Assembly (NCBI GenBank): GCA_947588955.1
Contig: CANPYX010000005.1
Location: forward strand, 1-64,000
Direction of reading: 5' to 3'
Length of the DNA: 64,000 nucleotides
Source of the DNA: an uncultured Oscillospiraceae bacterium
GTDB taxonomy: Bacteria; Bacillota; Clostridia; Oscillospirales; Oscillospiraceae
Under the pieces are notes generated by a model. The model made no database searches. It worked only from the letters and a program-made list of their open reading frames with translations, and was not told the DNA's origin. This document shows, one piece after another, positions 34,001 to 42,145 of the stretch (positions are counted from its first letter, which is position 1; each line of letters starts with the position of its first letter). Position numbers and translations under genes: made by a program.

Positions 34001-35029
34001 TTACCGCGTGTAGAACTCGTAGACCGTGGTGGAACGCAATGAAGCGCCCTGGGGGAAGATGGGTGACTGGAACTCCTCCACGTTCACGGCGTTGGGGACG
34101 AAGCCCGTTTCAAGGCAGATCCCGCAATAGGGGCCCAGCTCCCTGCCGTTCTTGCCCGTCTCGATCTTGTGGCCGGGGTCGGTGTAGAGCACGATGGAGG
34201 GCATGTCGGTGTAGGTCCTCATGCCGCGCCCCACGTTGTAGGAGTACAGGTCCGCCACGGGCTTGCCGGACTCCTGCTTGTCCAGAAGGTAAAACTCGTC
34301 GTAGGAGACGTCCCCGCCGCCGAAGTAATCTCCGCCGTACTTCATGGCCTCACGGATGCACCGAAGATACGTGAAGTCCGCCGCCGTGCCCTTCACGGGG
34401 ATGAGCCCGCCGTCGGGTATCGCCTCGTCGTCCCTGTGGGTGCGGTAGCTTGCGCCTATCCACAGGTCGTGGTCCCGGATGTCGCCGGTGCCTGAAAGGT
34501 CAAAGTACACGTGGTTCGTGGGGTTAATCAGCGTGTCGCCCTGGGCTGTGAACTCGTACTCTATCGTCAGGCGCGACATATCGTCAAAGCGGTACCTGAC
34601 CTGGGCGTTGAGTCCGCACTTGAAGCCCACGGTGCTCTCGTCGTAGTAGGTGAGCACCACGCTCTCCCCGTCGATGCGACCGGACCAGAGCTTCTTGCCG
34701 TAGTCGTCGGAGGCGCCGTGGAGGAAGTTTTTGCCCTCGTTGCACTCAAGCTTGTATTTCACGCCGTTGATGGTGAACCTGCCACGCTTTATGCGGTTGG
34801 CGACGCGCCCCACCACTCTGCCGGACTTGCCGAAATCCTCGATCCGCTCGCCGCTCTCGCACCCCAGGCACACGTCGCCCAGATTGTTGTTGCGGTCCAG
34901 GACAACGATGGAGTGGATGGCAGCTCCGTACTCGATGATCTGCACGTACTCGCCCTTCTTGTTGGCGATGGTGAACCGGCGGACCTCCCGCCCGTCACGA
35001 AGCTTGCCGTAAATGTCGGATGTGATCAT
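34001..35029 (-). CDS. galM: Aldose epimerase (galactose mutarotase)
   Basis: This 342-residue beta-sandwich enzyme has NLGDVCLGCE, the substrate loop VGRVANRIKRGRF (with NR), FLHGASDDYGKKLW (catalytic His), NPTNHVYFDLSG (second His) and GICLETGFVPNAVN with the catalytic Glu near the end, as in GalM. It interconverts alpha and beta sugar anomers. A -10 candidate TATAAT is at 35101-35096, without a clear -35. It is followed by the agcS gene. Confidence 0.94.
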   Translation of the reverse strand: MITSDIYGKLRDGREVRRFTIANKKGEYVQIIEYGAAIHSIVVLDRNNNLGDVCLGCESGERIEDFGKSGRVVGRVANRIKRGRFTINGVKYKLECNEGKNFLHGASDDYGKKLWSGRIDGESVVLTYYDESTVGFKCGLNAQVRYRFDDMSRLTIEYEFTAQGDTLINPTNHVYFDLSGTGDIRDHDLWIGASYRTHRDDEAIPDGGLIPVKGTAADFTYLRCIREAMKYGGDYFGGGDVSYDEFYLLDKQESGKPVADLYSYNVGRGMRTYTDMPSIVLYTDPGHKIETGKNGRELGPYCGICLETGFVPNAVNVEEFQSPIFPQGASLRSTTVYEFYTR

Positions 35030-35139
35030 TTGGTATTCACCTCAGAAGCAAAATTATTTTACTCGTTAAATCATCGATTCATTTACCGAATCAATATTAT
35101 ACACTCAATTTCAAAAAAATCCAGTGTTTTCACGCAAAT

Positions 35140-37293
35140 TTACAGCTTTTCCAGTTTTGCCCGAAAAGCTATGGCTCTGGGGGTGGGTATTCCGTCAAAT
35201 TTGATAATATGCGCGCCCTTCTCCCCGTCCACTCCGGTGACGGTCCCCTCCCCGAAGACGCTGTGGCGCACCCTTGTGCCCGGAGGAAGCGCCCCGCCGG
35301 TATCCCCGTCGGAAAGCCGCGCCTCGGCCGCCTCGATGTACTCCCGCGCCTCGCGTATGAGCCCCTCCCGCGGCGGGGAGGTGTACTCCAAAAGCCCCGG
35401 CGCGATGTCCAGCACGAAGCGCGAGGGGTAGCGGGGCGACCCGTCCAGGTTCCGCCCGGAGGAGCTTGTGAGGTAGAGCCGCTTTTCCGTCCTCGTCATG
35501 GCGACAAAGGCAAGCCGCCGTTCCTCCTCCATCTTCGGCCTTGTGTTCGTCCGCTTTGAGGGGAAGACGCCCTCGTTCATGGAGCAAAGGAACACATACG
35601 GAAACTCCAGCCCCTTTGCCGCGTGGACGGTCATGAGCTTCAGCCTGTCCCCCGGCTCCGAGGCGTCCTGGTTCGTGAAGAGAGCCGCCCGCGCCAGATA
35701 GTGCTCAAGGGTACACTCCTCGCCGCAGGTTATCTCGTAGTCGTATATGGACTGCTTCAGCTCTGCCAAATTGTCCAGCCGCTCCTGGGAGCCCTCGGTG
35801 CGGAGCATACGCTCGTAGCCAGAGTCGCTCAGCATCGCCGTGAGCACCTCGGAGACCGGCCTTCCGGCATAGCCGGTTGAATAAGTCTCGATGAGGGAAA
35901 TAAACTGCCGCGCCTTTGTCCCCCGGAAAAGCTCCACGTCTGCGCATTTCAAAAGCGCGTCGTAGAGGGAGCAGCCGTGCTCCGCGGCGTACTCCCGCAA
36001 AAACTCCATGCGCCTTTCGCCTATGTTCCTTTTCGGCACGTTAACTATCCTCGTAAATGCCAGGTCGTCCCTGTACGCCGCCATACGCAGGTAGGAGAGG
36101 GCGTCCTTTACCTCCCTCCGGTCAAAAAACCGAACGCCGGAGTATATGGCGTAGGGAACCTTTGCCTTCTCCAGCGCCTCCTCAAGACAGCGCGTGACGA
36201 AGTGCGAGCGGTAGAGGACCGCCATGTCCCGGAAGGGAACCCCGGCGTCGTGGAGGCTCTGCGCCTCGGCGACGATGAAGCCCGCCTCCGCCTCGCCCGT
36301 CTGCGCCTCGTGGCAAATGACGGGAGATCCGGAGGGCAGGGTGGGGGTGAGGTCCTTTTTCATGCGGAAAACATTTTTGTCAATGAGGGAATTTGCCGCC
36401 GCCAGGATCTCCGGCGTGGAGCGGTAATTTTTCGTCATCATCACGGTCTTTGTGCCGGGAAATTTTTTGTCGAACTCAAGAAGGTACTTCACGTCCGCCC
36501 CGCGCCAGGTGTAGATCACCTGGTCCGGGTCCCCGATCACAAAAAGATTGCGGTGGTACCCCGCCAGCACCTCCATGAGCTCATACTGTATGGAGTCGAT
36601 GTCCTGGAACTCGTCGATCATTATGTACTCAAGCCTCTTTTGCCACTTGAGCCTTATGTCCGCGTTTTTCTCGAATATGTACAGGGTGAGCTTCAAAAGG
36701 TCGTTGTAGTCCAGCCCGAAGCACTTTTTCTCCCGGTAGAGGTAGCCGTAAAAAATTATGTCCTTCGGCGTCACGGCGTCCATGTACTTCTGCCTCAGCC
36801 CGTCCACCGTAAGCTCGATGAGGTCCAGGTAGTAGTCGGGCCTCTCAAAGAGCTTTAGTATCTCAATCATGTCACGGGCGTTGGCGAAGGTCATGTCCCG
36901 GAGCGTCAGCCCCCGCTCCTCGTAGATCTCCCGGAGCATCTCGTTTATGTCGGAGTTGTCCAGCACAAGAAAGCTCTTGGGATAGCCCACGGCGTTCACG
37001 TCCTCCTGGAGGACCGTGACGCAAAAGCTGTGGAAGGTGCATATGTGCCCCGTGTCGTTGTCGCCTGTGAGGTTGTGTATGCGCTGGCGCATCTCCGCCG
37101 CCGCCTTGTTGGTGAAGGTCACGCACAGTATGTTCCCCGGAAGTATACCAAGCTCCGTGACAAGATAGGCAAAGCGGTACGTCAGCGCCCTGGTCTTCCC
37201 GGCGCCCGCCCCGGCTATTACCCTCACCGGCCCCTCGGTGGAGGTCACCGCCTCCAGCTGCGCCGCGTTGAGCTTATCCGTTATTTCGGACAC
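35140..37293 (-). CDS. UvrD/PcrA-like superfamily 1 DNA helicase
   Basis: The 717-residue protein has helicase motif I GAGAGKT (residues 28-34), Ia VTFTNKAAAEM, II DEFQDID, III GDPDQVIYTWRGA, IV-V TVHAAKGLEFPYVF and VI VAMTRTEKRLYL. The C-terminal part has a PcrA-type PPGTRVRHSVFGEGTV domain used to contact RNA polymerase or partner proteins. It unwinds DNA 3' to 5' in repair and replication. It matches PcrA in length and order but is fairly divergent, so a specific symbol is not given. Confidence 0.92.
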   Translation of the reverse strand: MSEITDKLNAAQLEAVTSTEGPVRVIAGAGAGKTRALTYRFAYLVTELGILPGNILCVTFTNKAAAEMRQRIHNLTGDNDTGHICTFHSFCVTVLQEDVNAVGYPKSFLVLDNSDINEMLREIYEERGLTLRDMTFANARDMIEILKLFERPDYYLDLIELTVDGLRQKYMDAVTPKDIIFYGYLYREKKCFGLDYNDLLKLTLYIFEKNADIRLKWQKRLEYIMIDEFQDIDSIQYELMEVLAGYHRNLFVIGDPDQVIYTWRGADVKYLLEFDKKFPGTKTVMMTKNYRSTPEILAAANSLIDKNVFRMKKDLTPTLPSGSPVICHEAQTGEAEAGFIVAEAQSLHDAGVPFRDMAVLYRSHFVTRCLEEALEKAKVPYAIYSGVRFFDRREVKDALSYLRMAAYRDDLAFTRIVNVPKRNIGERRMEFLREYAAEHGCSLYDALLKCADVELFRGTKARQFISLIETYSTGYAGRPVSEVLTAMLSDSGYERMLRTEGSQERLDNLAELKQSIYDYEITCGEECTLEHYLARAALFTNQDASEPGDRLKLMTVHAAKGLEFPYVFLCSMNEGVFPSKRTNTRPKMEEERRLAFVAMTRTEKRLYLTSSSGRNLDGSPRYPSRFVLDIAPGLLEYTSPPREGLIREAREYIEAAEARLSDGDTGGALPPGTRVRHSVFGEGTVTGVDGEKGAHIIKFDGIPTPRAIAFRAKLEKL

Positions 37294-37414
37294 GACATCG
37301 CCTCCCTCGCGTCATTTACCGTATCATATTATACATCCTGACAGTGATAAATTAAAGGGACACCTTTAAAAAATTCACGTTTCCGGCGGAACGTACCACG
37401 GAAAAGCCCGAATT

Positions 37415-37444
37415 ATCATAATCGCCGCCCACAGCACATACAAT
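37415..37444 (+). promoter_or_regulatory. Sigma-E-type promoter of spoIIID
   Basis: TCATAAT (37416-37422) and CATACAAT (37437-37444) are 14 bp apart, matching the sigma-E consensus and nearly the same as the spoIVA promoter at 31029-31058. Confidence 0.75.
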
Positions 37445-37477
37445 CTACTGTTCAGCGCATTATCGGGAGTGGTGATA

Positions 37478-37726
37478 TTGAGGACCAACATCGAGGAACG
37501 GGCCGTGAGCTTAGCCCGGTACATCATAGACAACCGCGCCACAGTCCGCGCCGCGGCAGGACACTTCAACGTTTCCAAAAGCACGGTACATAAGGACCTG
37601 TCGGAGAGACTGGCGGGGATAAACGGGACGCTCTACGAGGAGGTCAAGGAGGTGCTGGACTTCAACAAGTCCGAGCGCCACATAAGAGGCGGCATGGCAA
37701 CAAGGAGAAAATACAAAGGCGGTTAG
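37478..37726 (+). CDS. spoIIID: Sporulation transcriptional regulator SpoIIID
   Basis: The 82-residue DNA-binding protein contains the SpoIIID helix-turn-helix TVRAAAGHFNVSKSTVHKDL, then EVKEVLDFNKSERHIRGGMATRRKYK, the family's basic second DNA contact. It switches gene expression in the mother cell between sigma-E and sigma-K stages. The start is set at the TTG at 37478, eight bases after GGGAG, because it aligns with the family N-terminus; in-frame GTG codons lie at 37469 and 37472. A truncated repeat (37731-37771) follows. Confidence 0.95.
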   Translation: MRTNIEERAVSLARYIIDNRATVRAAAGHFNVSKSTVHKDLSERLAGINGTLYEEVKEVLDFNKSERHIRGGMATRRKYKGG

Positions 37727-37730
37727 ATTC

Positions 37731-37771
37731 AAAAAATGGCTTTTGCCCTTTTTTGAAGGGGGGACGTGCGC
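37731..37771 (+). repeat. Start of an intergenic hairpin repeat after spoIIID (truncated)
   Basis: An H1-like hairpin AAAAAATGGC-TTTT-GCCCTTTTTT and the linker GGGGGGACGTGCG are present in plus orientation. The unit is cut off by copy E, which comes in from the other strand. It probably still terminates spoIIID transcription. Confidence 0.65.
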
Positions 37772-37783
37772 TCCCCAAATCAA

Positions 37784-37963
37784 ATATTTTTCCGACGGCA
37801 TGTACGTCGGAAAAATCACCTTTTGTCGCGGTGAGTGTGCGAGCGCAGCGAGTGCGCGAACCGTGACAGCAGAAAAAATATTCGGAAATGTCCGCAGACA
37901 TTTCCGAATATTTTTTCGCCCGTTCCCCTTTGCCGGAAAAGGGCGCAGCCCTTTTTCGGCAAC
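37784..37963 (-). repeat. Intergenic hairpin repeat, copy E (full, without module M)
   Basis: On the minus strand: H1 (37961-37931), linker GGGGAACGGGCG, H2 with 21-bp perfect arms (37917-37897, 37892-37872) around TGCG, P3 (37868-37860 with 37832-37824) and a fully paired H4 (37816-37786). H1 acts as the terminator of the tRNA-Gly gene. Confidence 0.85.
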
Positions 37964-37968
37964 AAAAA

Positions 37969-38039
37969 AGCGGATAATGGGAATCGAACCCACCTCTACG
38001 GCTTGGGAAGCCGTCGTTCTACCGATGAACTATATCCGC
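37969..38039 (-). tRNA. tRNA-Gly (CCC)
   Basis: A complete cloverleaf of 71 nt: acceptor stem GCGGATA/TATCCGC with discriminator U, D-arm GTTC/GAAC, anticodon stem ACGGC/GCCGT with loop TTCCCAA (anticodon CCC), and T-arm GTGGG/CCCAT with loop TTCGATT. CCA is not encoded. A good promoter is upstream. Confidence 0.96.
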
Positions 38040-38048
38040 GTGCTTAGC

Positions 38049-38077
38049 AGTATAACACACCGTTTTTGAAATTTCAA
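38049..38077 (-). promoter_or_regulatory. Promoter of tRNA-Gly
   Basis: On the minus strand TTGAAA (38077-38072), 17 bp, TATACT (38054-38049), ten bases before the tRNA 5' end. Confidence 0.8.
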
Positions 38078-38131
38078 GAGGAATATTTAAATTTGTGGGA
38101 CATATTCTGTAAGGACAAGGAGGGACGCGCT

Positions 38132-39349
38132 ATGAAGAAGCTTGCGGGGATACTCGCCGTTTTACTTATGCTTACGGGAAACGTTTACGCCGCCGGTACA
38201 GGGGAGCTTGCCATGGAGTCGGAGCCGGAGGAGGATGTGCCCGCGTGGGTGTTTGACGACACCGCCATACCCACGGACGCCGAGGGGCTGGACGTACCCG
38301 CGCCGTCGGCGATACTCATTGAAAAGGAGACCGGAAGGGTGCTCTATGAGAAAAACGCCGACGAGCGCCTGCGTCCGGCGTCGGTGACAAAGGTCATGAC
38401 CATACTGCTCATAGTTGAGGCGGTGGACTCCGGGGCGCTGAAGCTCACGGACACCGTAACCTGCTCCGCGACGGCGGCGAGCATGGGCGGCAGCCAGGTG
38501 TTTTTGGAGGAGGGGGAGCAGATGCCCCTCTCGGAGATGCTCAAGTGCATCGTTGTCGCCTCCGCCAATGACGCCGCCGTCGCGGTCGCCGAGCACATGG
38601 CGGGCTCCGAGGCCGCCTTCGCCGCGAGAATGAACGAGCGGGCGCAGGAGCTTGGCTTGACCGGCACCCACTTCACCAACTGCACCGGGCTCATGGACGA
38701 CCCGGAGCACCTGACCACCGCCAGGGACATCGCCATAATGAGCCGTGAGCTCATAAAGCACGACTGGATAAAGGAGTACACCACCATATGGATGGACACC
38801 ATACGCGGCGGAGAGTTCGGGCTTTCCAACACCAACAAGCTGGTGCGCTTTTATGAGGGCGCCACCGGCCTCAAGACCGGTTACACCTCCTCCGCCGGGC
38901 ACTGCCTCTCCGCCACAGCCATGCGCGACGGGGTGGAATATATCGCCGTTGTGCTCCACTGCGCCTCCTCCGCCGAGCGGTTTGAGAGCGCCAAGACCCT
39001 TTTGAGCTACGCCTTCGGAGCATATACCCTGGCGGAGGCAAAGCCCTCGGAGATACTGCCCCCCATACCCGTGACACTGGGCAAAACCGCCTACGTCCAG
39101 CCCGCCTTCGAGCCCGTGAAGCTCCTGGTGAAAAAGACCGACGCCGCGGGCCTTACAACCTCCGTGGAGCTGGCGGAGAGCCTTCCCGCCCCGGTGGAGG
39201 CGGGGCAGGTGGTGGGCACAATGACCGTCACCCTCAACGGCGAGGTGCTGTCCGAGACCGACATCCTTGCCGCCGACGCCGTGGAGCGCCTCACCTGGTG
39301 GGACGTGGCAAAAAATATGCTGACCCTCCTCTTCTGCGGCGAGAGATGA
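38132..39349 (+). CDS. D-alanyl-D-alanine carboxypeptidase (DacA/DacF-type PBP5)
   Basis: The 405-residue protein has a signal peptide (residues 1-20), the PBP motifs SVTK (catalytic Ser near residue 84), SAN and KTG, and the C-terminal PBP5-type beta domain ending in an amphipathic stretch. It trims the terminal D-Ala from peptidoglycan peptides. A sporulation role (DacF) is possible in view of the neighbours, but a vegetative role cannot be excluded. The ATG at 38132 has GGAGGGAC upstream; the frame is open to 38066. Confidence 0.93.
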   Translation: MKKLAGILAVLLMLTGNVYAAGTGELAMESEPEEDVPAWVFDDTAIPTDAEGLDVPAPSAILIEKETGRVLYEKNADERLRPASVTKVMTILLIVEAVDSGALKLTDTVTCSATAASMGGSQVFLEEGEQMPLSEMLKCIVVASANDAAVAVAEHMAGSEAAFAARMNERAQELGLTGTHFTNCTGLMDDPEHLTTARDIAIMSRELIKHDWIKEYTTIWMDTIRGGEFGLSNTNKLVRFYEGATGLKTGYTSSAGHCLSATAMRDGVEYIAVVLHCASSAERFESAKTLLSYAFGAYTLAEAKPSEILPPIPVTLGKTAYVQPAFEPVKLLVKKTDAAGLTTSVELAESLPAPVEAGQVVGTMTVTLNGEVLSETDILAADAVERLTWWDVAKNMLTLLFCGER

Positions 39350-39374
39350 GGCATACAGGGATGTAAAGCCGAAA

Positions 39375-39411
39375 AAAGCACCCGTCGGAAGCGATTTCCG
39401 TCGGGTGCTTT
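39375..39411 (+). terminator. Terminator of the carboxypeptidase gene
   Basis: Sixteen-bp stem with one T-T mismatch (39375-39390, 39395-39411). It is followed by an AT-rich stretch rather than a clean T-run. Confidence 0.7.
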
Positions 39412-39441
39412 AAAATAATTTAAAAAATCTGAAAATAATGC

Positions 39442-39470
39442 TTGACAAAACTTCGACTCCGTGGTATAAT
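39442..39470 (+). promoter_or_regulatory. Consensus orphan promoter facing the 3' end of a minus-strand gene
   Basis: TTGACA (39442-39447), 17 bp, TATAAT (39465-39470). It shares AATAATGCTTGAC, the CGTnGTATAATGC core and ATAACGA with the promoter at 8058-8086. Its transcript would run antisense into the SDR gene ending at 39487; no plus-strand gene follows. Confidence 0.65.
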
Positions 39471-39486
39471 GCCATCATAACGAGCA

Positions 39487-40191
39487 TTACACCCCGAATC
39501 CGCCGTCAACGCCTATGACCTGTCCGGTCACAAAGGAGGCGCCCTCCGAGCATAGGAAGCGCACCGCCTCCGCCACATCCTCCGGCGTACCCAGGCGGCA
39601 AAGGGGCGTGTCCTCGGTGAGAGAGGCGACTGTCTCTCCGTCCAAAACGGAGTTCATGTCCGTGTCAATGACGCCGGGGCAGACGCAGTTCACCGTTATG
39701 CCGGAGGGCCCAAGCTCCTTGGCGAGGGCCTTTGTGAGCCCTATGAGGGCGGCTTTGGAGGCGGAGTATGCCGCCTCGCAGGACCCCCCGCGCACCCCCC
39801 AGACGGAGGAGATCACAACTATCCTGCCCCACTTTTCGTGTATCATGTGGGGCAGCGCAGAGCGTATCAGGTTGTACGCCCCGTCCACGTTCACGGCGAA
39901 GACCCGCCGCCACTCCTCCGGGGTCGTGTCGGAAAAGAGCTTCTGGAGGGCGATGCCGGCGTTTGCCACAATTATGTCCGCGCTGCCAAAGGCGGCAGTC
40001 ATCCGCTCCACCTGGGAGTAGTCGGAGACGTCCGCCTGAAACGCCGCTCCGCCTATCCTTTTGGCGAGCGCCTCGGCTCTTTCGCGGCTTTTGAGGTAGT
40101 TTACCGCCACAAAATTGCCGTCCCGCGCCAGGGCCTCGGCGCAGGCGGCGCCGATCCCGCGGGAGGCGCCGGAGACAAGAGCCCGCCTCAC
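39487..40191 (-). CDS. Short-chain dehydrogenase/reductase (FabG-like)
   Basis: This 234-residue SDR starts RRALVSGASRGIG (NAD(P)-binding Gly motif), has NAGIALQ, the catalytic ISSVWG Ser and YSASKAAL Tyr-Lys, and ends in VTGQVIGVDGGFGV, a typical FabG C-terminus. It resembles 3-oxoacyl-ACP reductases, but no other fatty-acid genes are nearby. The GTG at 40191 overlaps the bofA stop (GTGA) and fits the family N-terminus; an ATG at 40209 is an alternative. Confidence 0.9.
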   Translation of the reverse strand: MRRALVSGASRGIGAACAEALARDGNFVAVNYLKSRERAEALAKRIGGAAFQADVSDYSQVERMTAAFGSADIIVANAGIALQKLFSDTTPEEWRRVFAVNVDGAYNLIRSALPHMIHEKWGRIVVISSVWGVRGGSCEAAYSASKAALIGLTKALAKELGPSGITVNCVCPGVIDTDMNSVLDGETVASLTEDTPLCRLGTPEDVAEAVRFLCSEGASFVTGQVIGVDGGFGV

Positions 40192-40535
40192 AGAGCTATA
40201 CCCATCCATTTCAGCGCCAGCAGAACCGCCACGCCAGGCACGCCGAAGACGCCCGTTATCACGGCGTTCACCCAGTTTATGGCGATGGCGATGCCGAATT
40301 CAACGCCGAATTTGTTGATGAGCGTCAGCGCCACAAAGCCGAGACCGGTGTTGATGAGGAGCTTTAAAATAAGTCTTATGGGCTTTGTAAACAAAATGAC
40401 CGCCACCACCACCAGCGCCGCGAGAGCTATGGCGGCGACGGTGTGGTCAAGCCCCGTCATGGCTCCTATCTTGTCAATGACCTCCCCGGCTGACTGCTGT
40501 ACATTTGAGAAAACATCAGGGTCCGTAAGTATCAC
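40188..40535 (-). CDS. bofA: Pro-sigma-K processing inhibitor BofA family protein
   Basis: The C-terminal 90 residues match BofA: two membrane segments, LLINTGLGFVALTLINKFG, then INWVNAVITGVFGVPGVAVLL. In Bacillus BofA holds back sigma-K activation in the forespore membrane. The start is uncertain. A promoter (TTGCCT-17-TATAAT, 40583-40555) overlaps the ATG at 40556, making that start unlikely. A CGGAGGTG site at 40540-40533 points to a start near 40535, and the ATG at 40460 gives a protein of the usual family length. Confidence 0.82.
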   Translation of the reverse strand: MILTDPDVFSNVQQSAGEVIDKIGAMTGLDHTVAAIALAALVVVAVILFTKPIRLILKLLINTGLGFVALTLINKFGVEFGIAIAINWVNAVITGVFGVPGVAVLLALKWMGIAL

Positions 40536-40554
40536 CTCCGAAAAAACTGGGACC

Positions 40555-40583
40555 ATTATATACGATATTCCCGCAAAAGGCAA
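40555..40583 (-). promoter_or_regulatory. Promoter of the bofA-SDR operon
   Basis: On the minus strand TTGCCT (40583-40578), 17 bp, TATAAT (40560-40555). Confidence 0.65.
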
Positions 40584-40671
40584 ATATTTTATTTCGCGCG
40601 CGTTTCAAAAGGGCGTATTGCGCCCAAAGCCTTAAAACACGAAGATTTTTCTGCTGAAAGGGGGCGGGGGC

Positions 40672-41934
40672 GTGACATACAAGGACGCTCTTGCTTTTAT
40701 CCACACACGCCGCCACGGGGGACCTGATTTTTCCCGTTCGCGGACAATACTTACGCGCCTCGGCTGTCCCGAGGCGGCGGTGCCCTTTGTCCACGTCGCC
40801 GGGACAAACGGGAAGGGCTCGGTGTGCGCCTATATCGCCTCGGTCCTCACCGCCTGCGGGTACAAAACCGGACTTTTCACCTCCCCCTACGTCACCCGCT
40901 TCAACGAGCGGATAAGGATAGACGGGGAGGACATACCCGACGGGGAGCTTACGGAGCTGCTGGAGGAGGTCATGCCGGCTCTCTCCGGATTTGAGGACTC
41001 CATAGCAGAGTTTGAACTGGTGACAATACTCGGACTATACTATTTTGCCAAAAAGGGCTGTGACATAGCCGTTTTGGAGGTGGGTATGGGCGGCGTACAC
41101 GACGCCACCAACGTGATACCCAAAAGCGAGATCTCCGTATTCACCCAGATCGGCCTTGACCACACCCAGTATTTGGGAAGCACGGTGGAGGAGATAGCCG
41201 CTGTAAAGGCGGGGATAATCAAGCCCGGAGGCGTCGCGGCGGCGTACATGGACCCTGGCGGCGCCATATCCCGCCGGTGCCGGGAGGAGGGGGCGAGGTT
41301 TATCCCGGCTGACTTTCAGCGCCTCACGGTGAAAAGCGTGGGTATGGAGGGGTGTACCTTTGACTTTGACGGGCTTTCGGACCTCTATATACCCCTCGCC
41401 GGGACCTACCAACCCTATAACGCCGCCCTTGCGGTGACGGCTCTGCGCGCCCTGGGGGAGAGGGGCTGGAGCGTGACTGAGAAGGCGATAAGGGAGGGGC
41501 TGAAAAGCGTCTCCTGGCGGGGCAGGTTTGAGATACTGCGCCGCGACCCCACGGTTATAATCGACGGCGGTCACAACCCTCCGGCGGTGGAGGCCACGGT
41601 GAAAAGCCTCCTGCGCCACTTCCCCGGCAGGAAATTCATATTCATTCTTGGCATGATGGCGGACAAGGACGTAAACGCCGTGACGGACGCTCTTTTGTTC
41701 CACGCCGAAAGGTTCATATGCGTCGCCCCGCCCGCTCCCAGGGCGATGGCGGCGGGGGAGCTTGCGGAGCTTTTGCGGAAAAAGGGCGCCCCGGCGCAGG
41801 CGGCGGAGAATATGGAGGAGGCGATGGCGCGGGCGCTGGCTTATGCCGGGACCGAGGGGGTGGTGTGCGCGCTGGGGTCGCTGTATATCCTTGAGGACGC
41901 GCGGCGCGCCGCTTTGGTCAAAAACGCCCATTGA
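40672..41934 (+). CDS. folC: Bifunctional folylpolyglutamate/dihydrofolate synthase
   Basis: The 420-residue Mur-ligase-fold enzyme has the P-loop HVAGTNGKGS (residues 42-51), TSPYVTRFNERI, EVGMGGVHDATNV, IGLDHTQYLG and DGGHNPPAVEAT. It adds glutamate to folates, and possibly to dihydropteroate. The GTG start has AAGGGGGCGGGG upstream. It stands alone upstream of pyrG, which has its own promoter. Confidence 0.95.
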   Translation: MTYKDALAFIHTRRHGGPDFSRSRTILTRLGCPEAAVPFVHVAGTNGKGSVCAYIASVLTACGYKTGLFTSPYVTRFNERIRIDGEDIPDGELTELLEEVMPALSGFEDSIAEFELVTILGLYYFAKKGCDIAVLEVGMGGVHDATNVIPKSEISVFTQIGLDHTQYLGSTVEEIAAVKAGIIKPGGVAAAYMDPGGAISRRCREEGARFIPADFQRLTVKSVGMEGCTFDFDGLSDLYIPLAGTYQPYNAALAVTALRALGERGWSVTEKAIREGLKSVSWRGRFEILRRDPTVIIDGGHNPPAVEATVKSLLRHFPGRKFIFILGMMADKDVNAVTDALLFHAERFICVAPPAPRAMAAGELAELLRKKGAPAQAAENMEEAMARALAYAGTEGVVCALGSLYILEDARRAALVKNAH

Positions 41935-41982
41935 GGCGGCCGAAACGGGCAAAAAAACAGTATTTATACAGTCTTTATTTTC

Positions 41983-42145
41983 TTGCATTGTGCCTTGCGA
42001 TAAGATATAATATCATTTGTTGTTTTCCGACGGTGGAAGGACGCGCTGTGGGGCGTGCTTTCCCCGCAGACGCGTTCCCGATCCCCAAAAGGGCGGCTCT
42101 TTTTCAGCGCCCGCAGGCTTATCAAGGAAAGGGAGAATAGAGAAA
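41983..42145 (+). promoter_or_regulatory. Promoter and structured leader of pyrG
   Basis: TTGCAT (41983-41988), 17 bp, TATAAT (42006-42011). The leader of about 125 bases has a strong GC-rich hairpin (about 42039-42076) followed by a weaker one and CTTTTTC near 42093-42099, which could be an attenuator. Confidence 0.6.

Noticed and set aside
40554..40556. ATG at 40556 as the bofA start
   Set aside because: It lies within the TATAAT of a well-spaced promoter, so it would be upstream of the transcription start.
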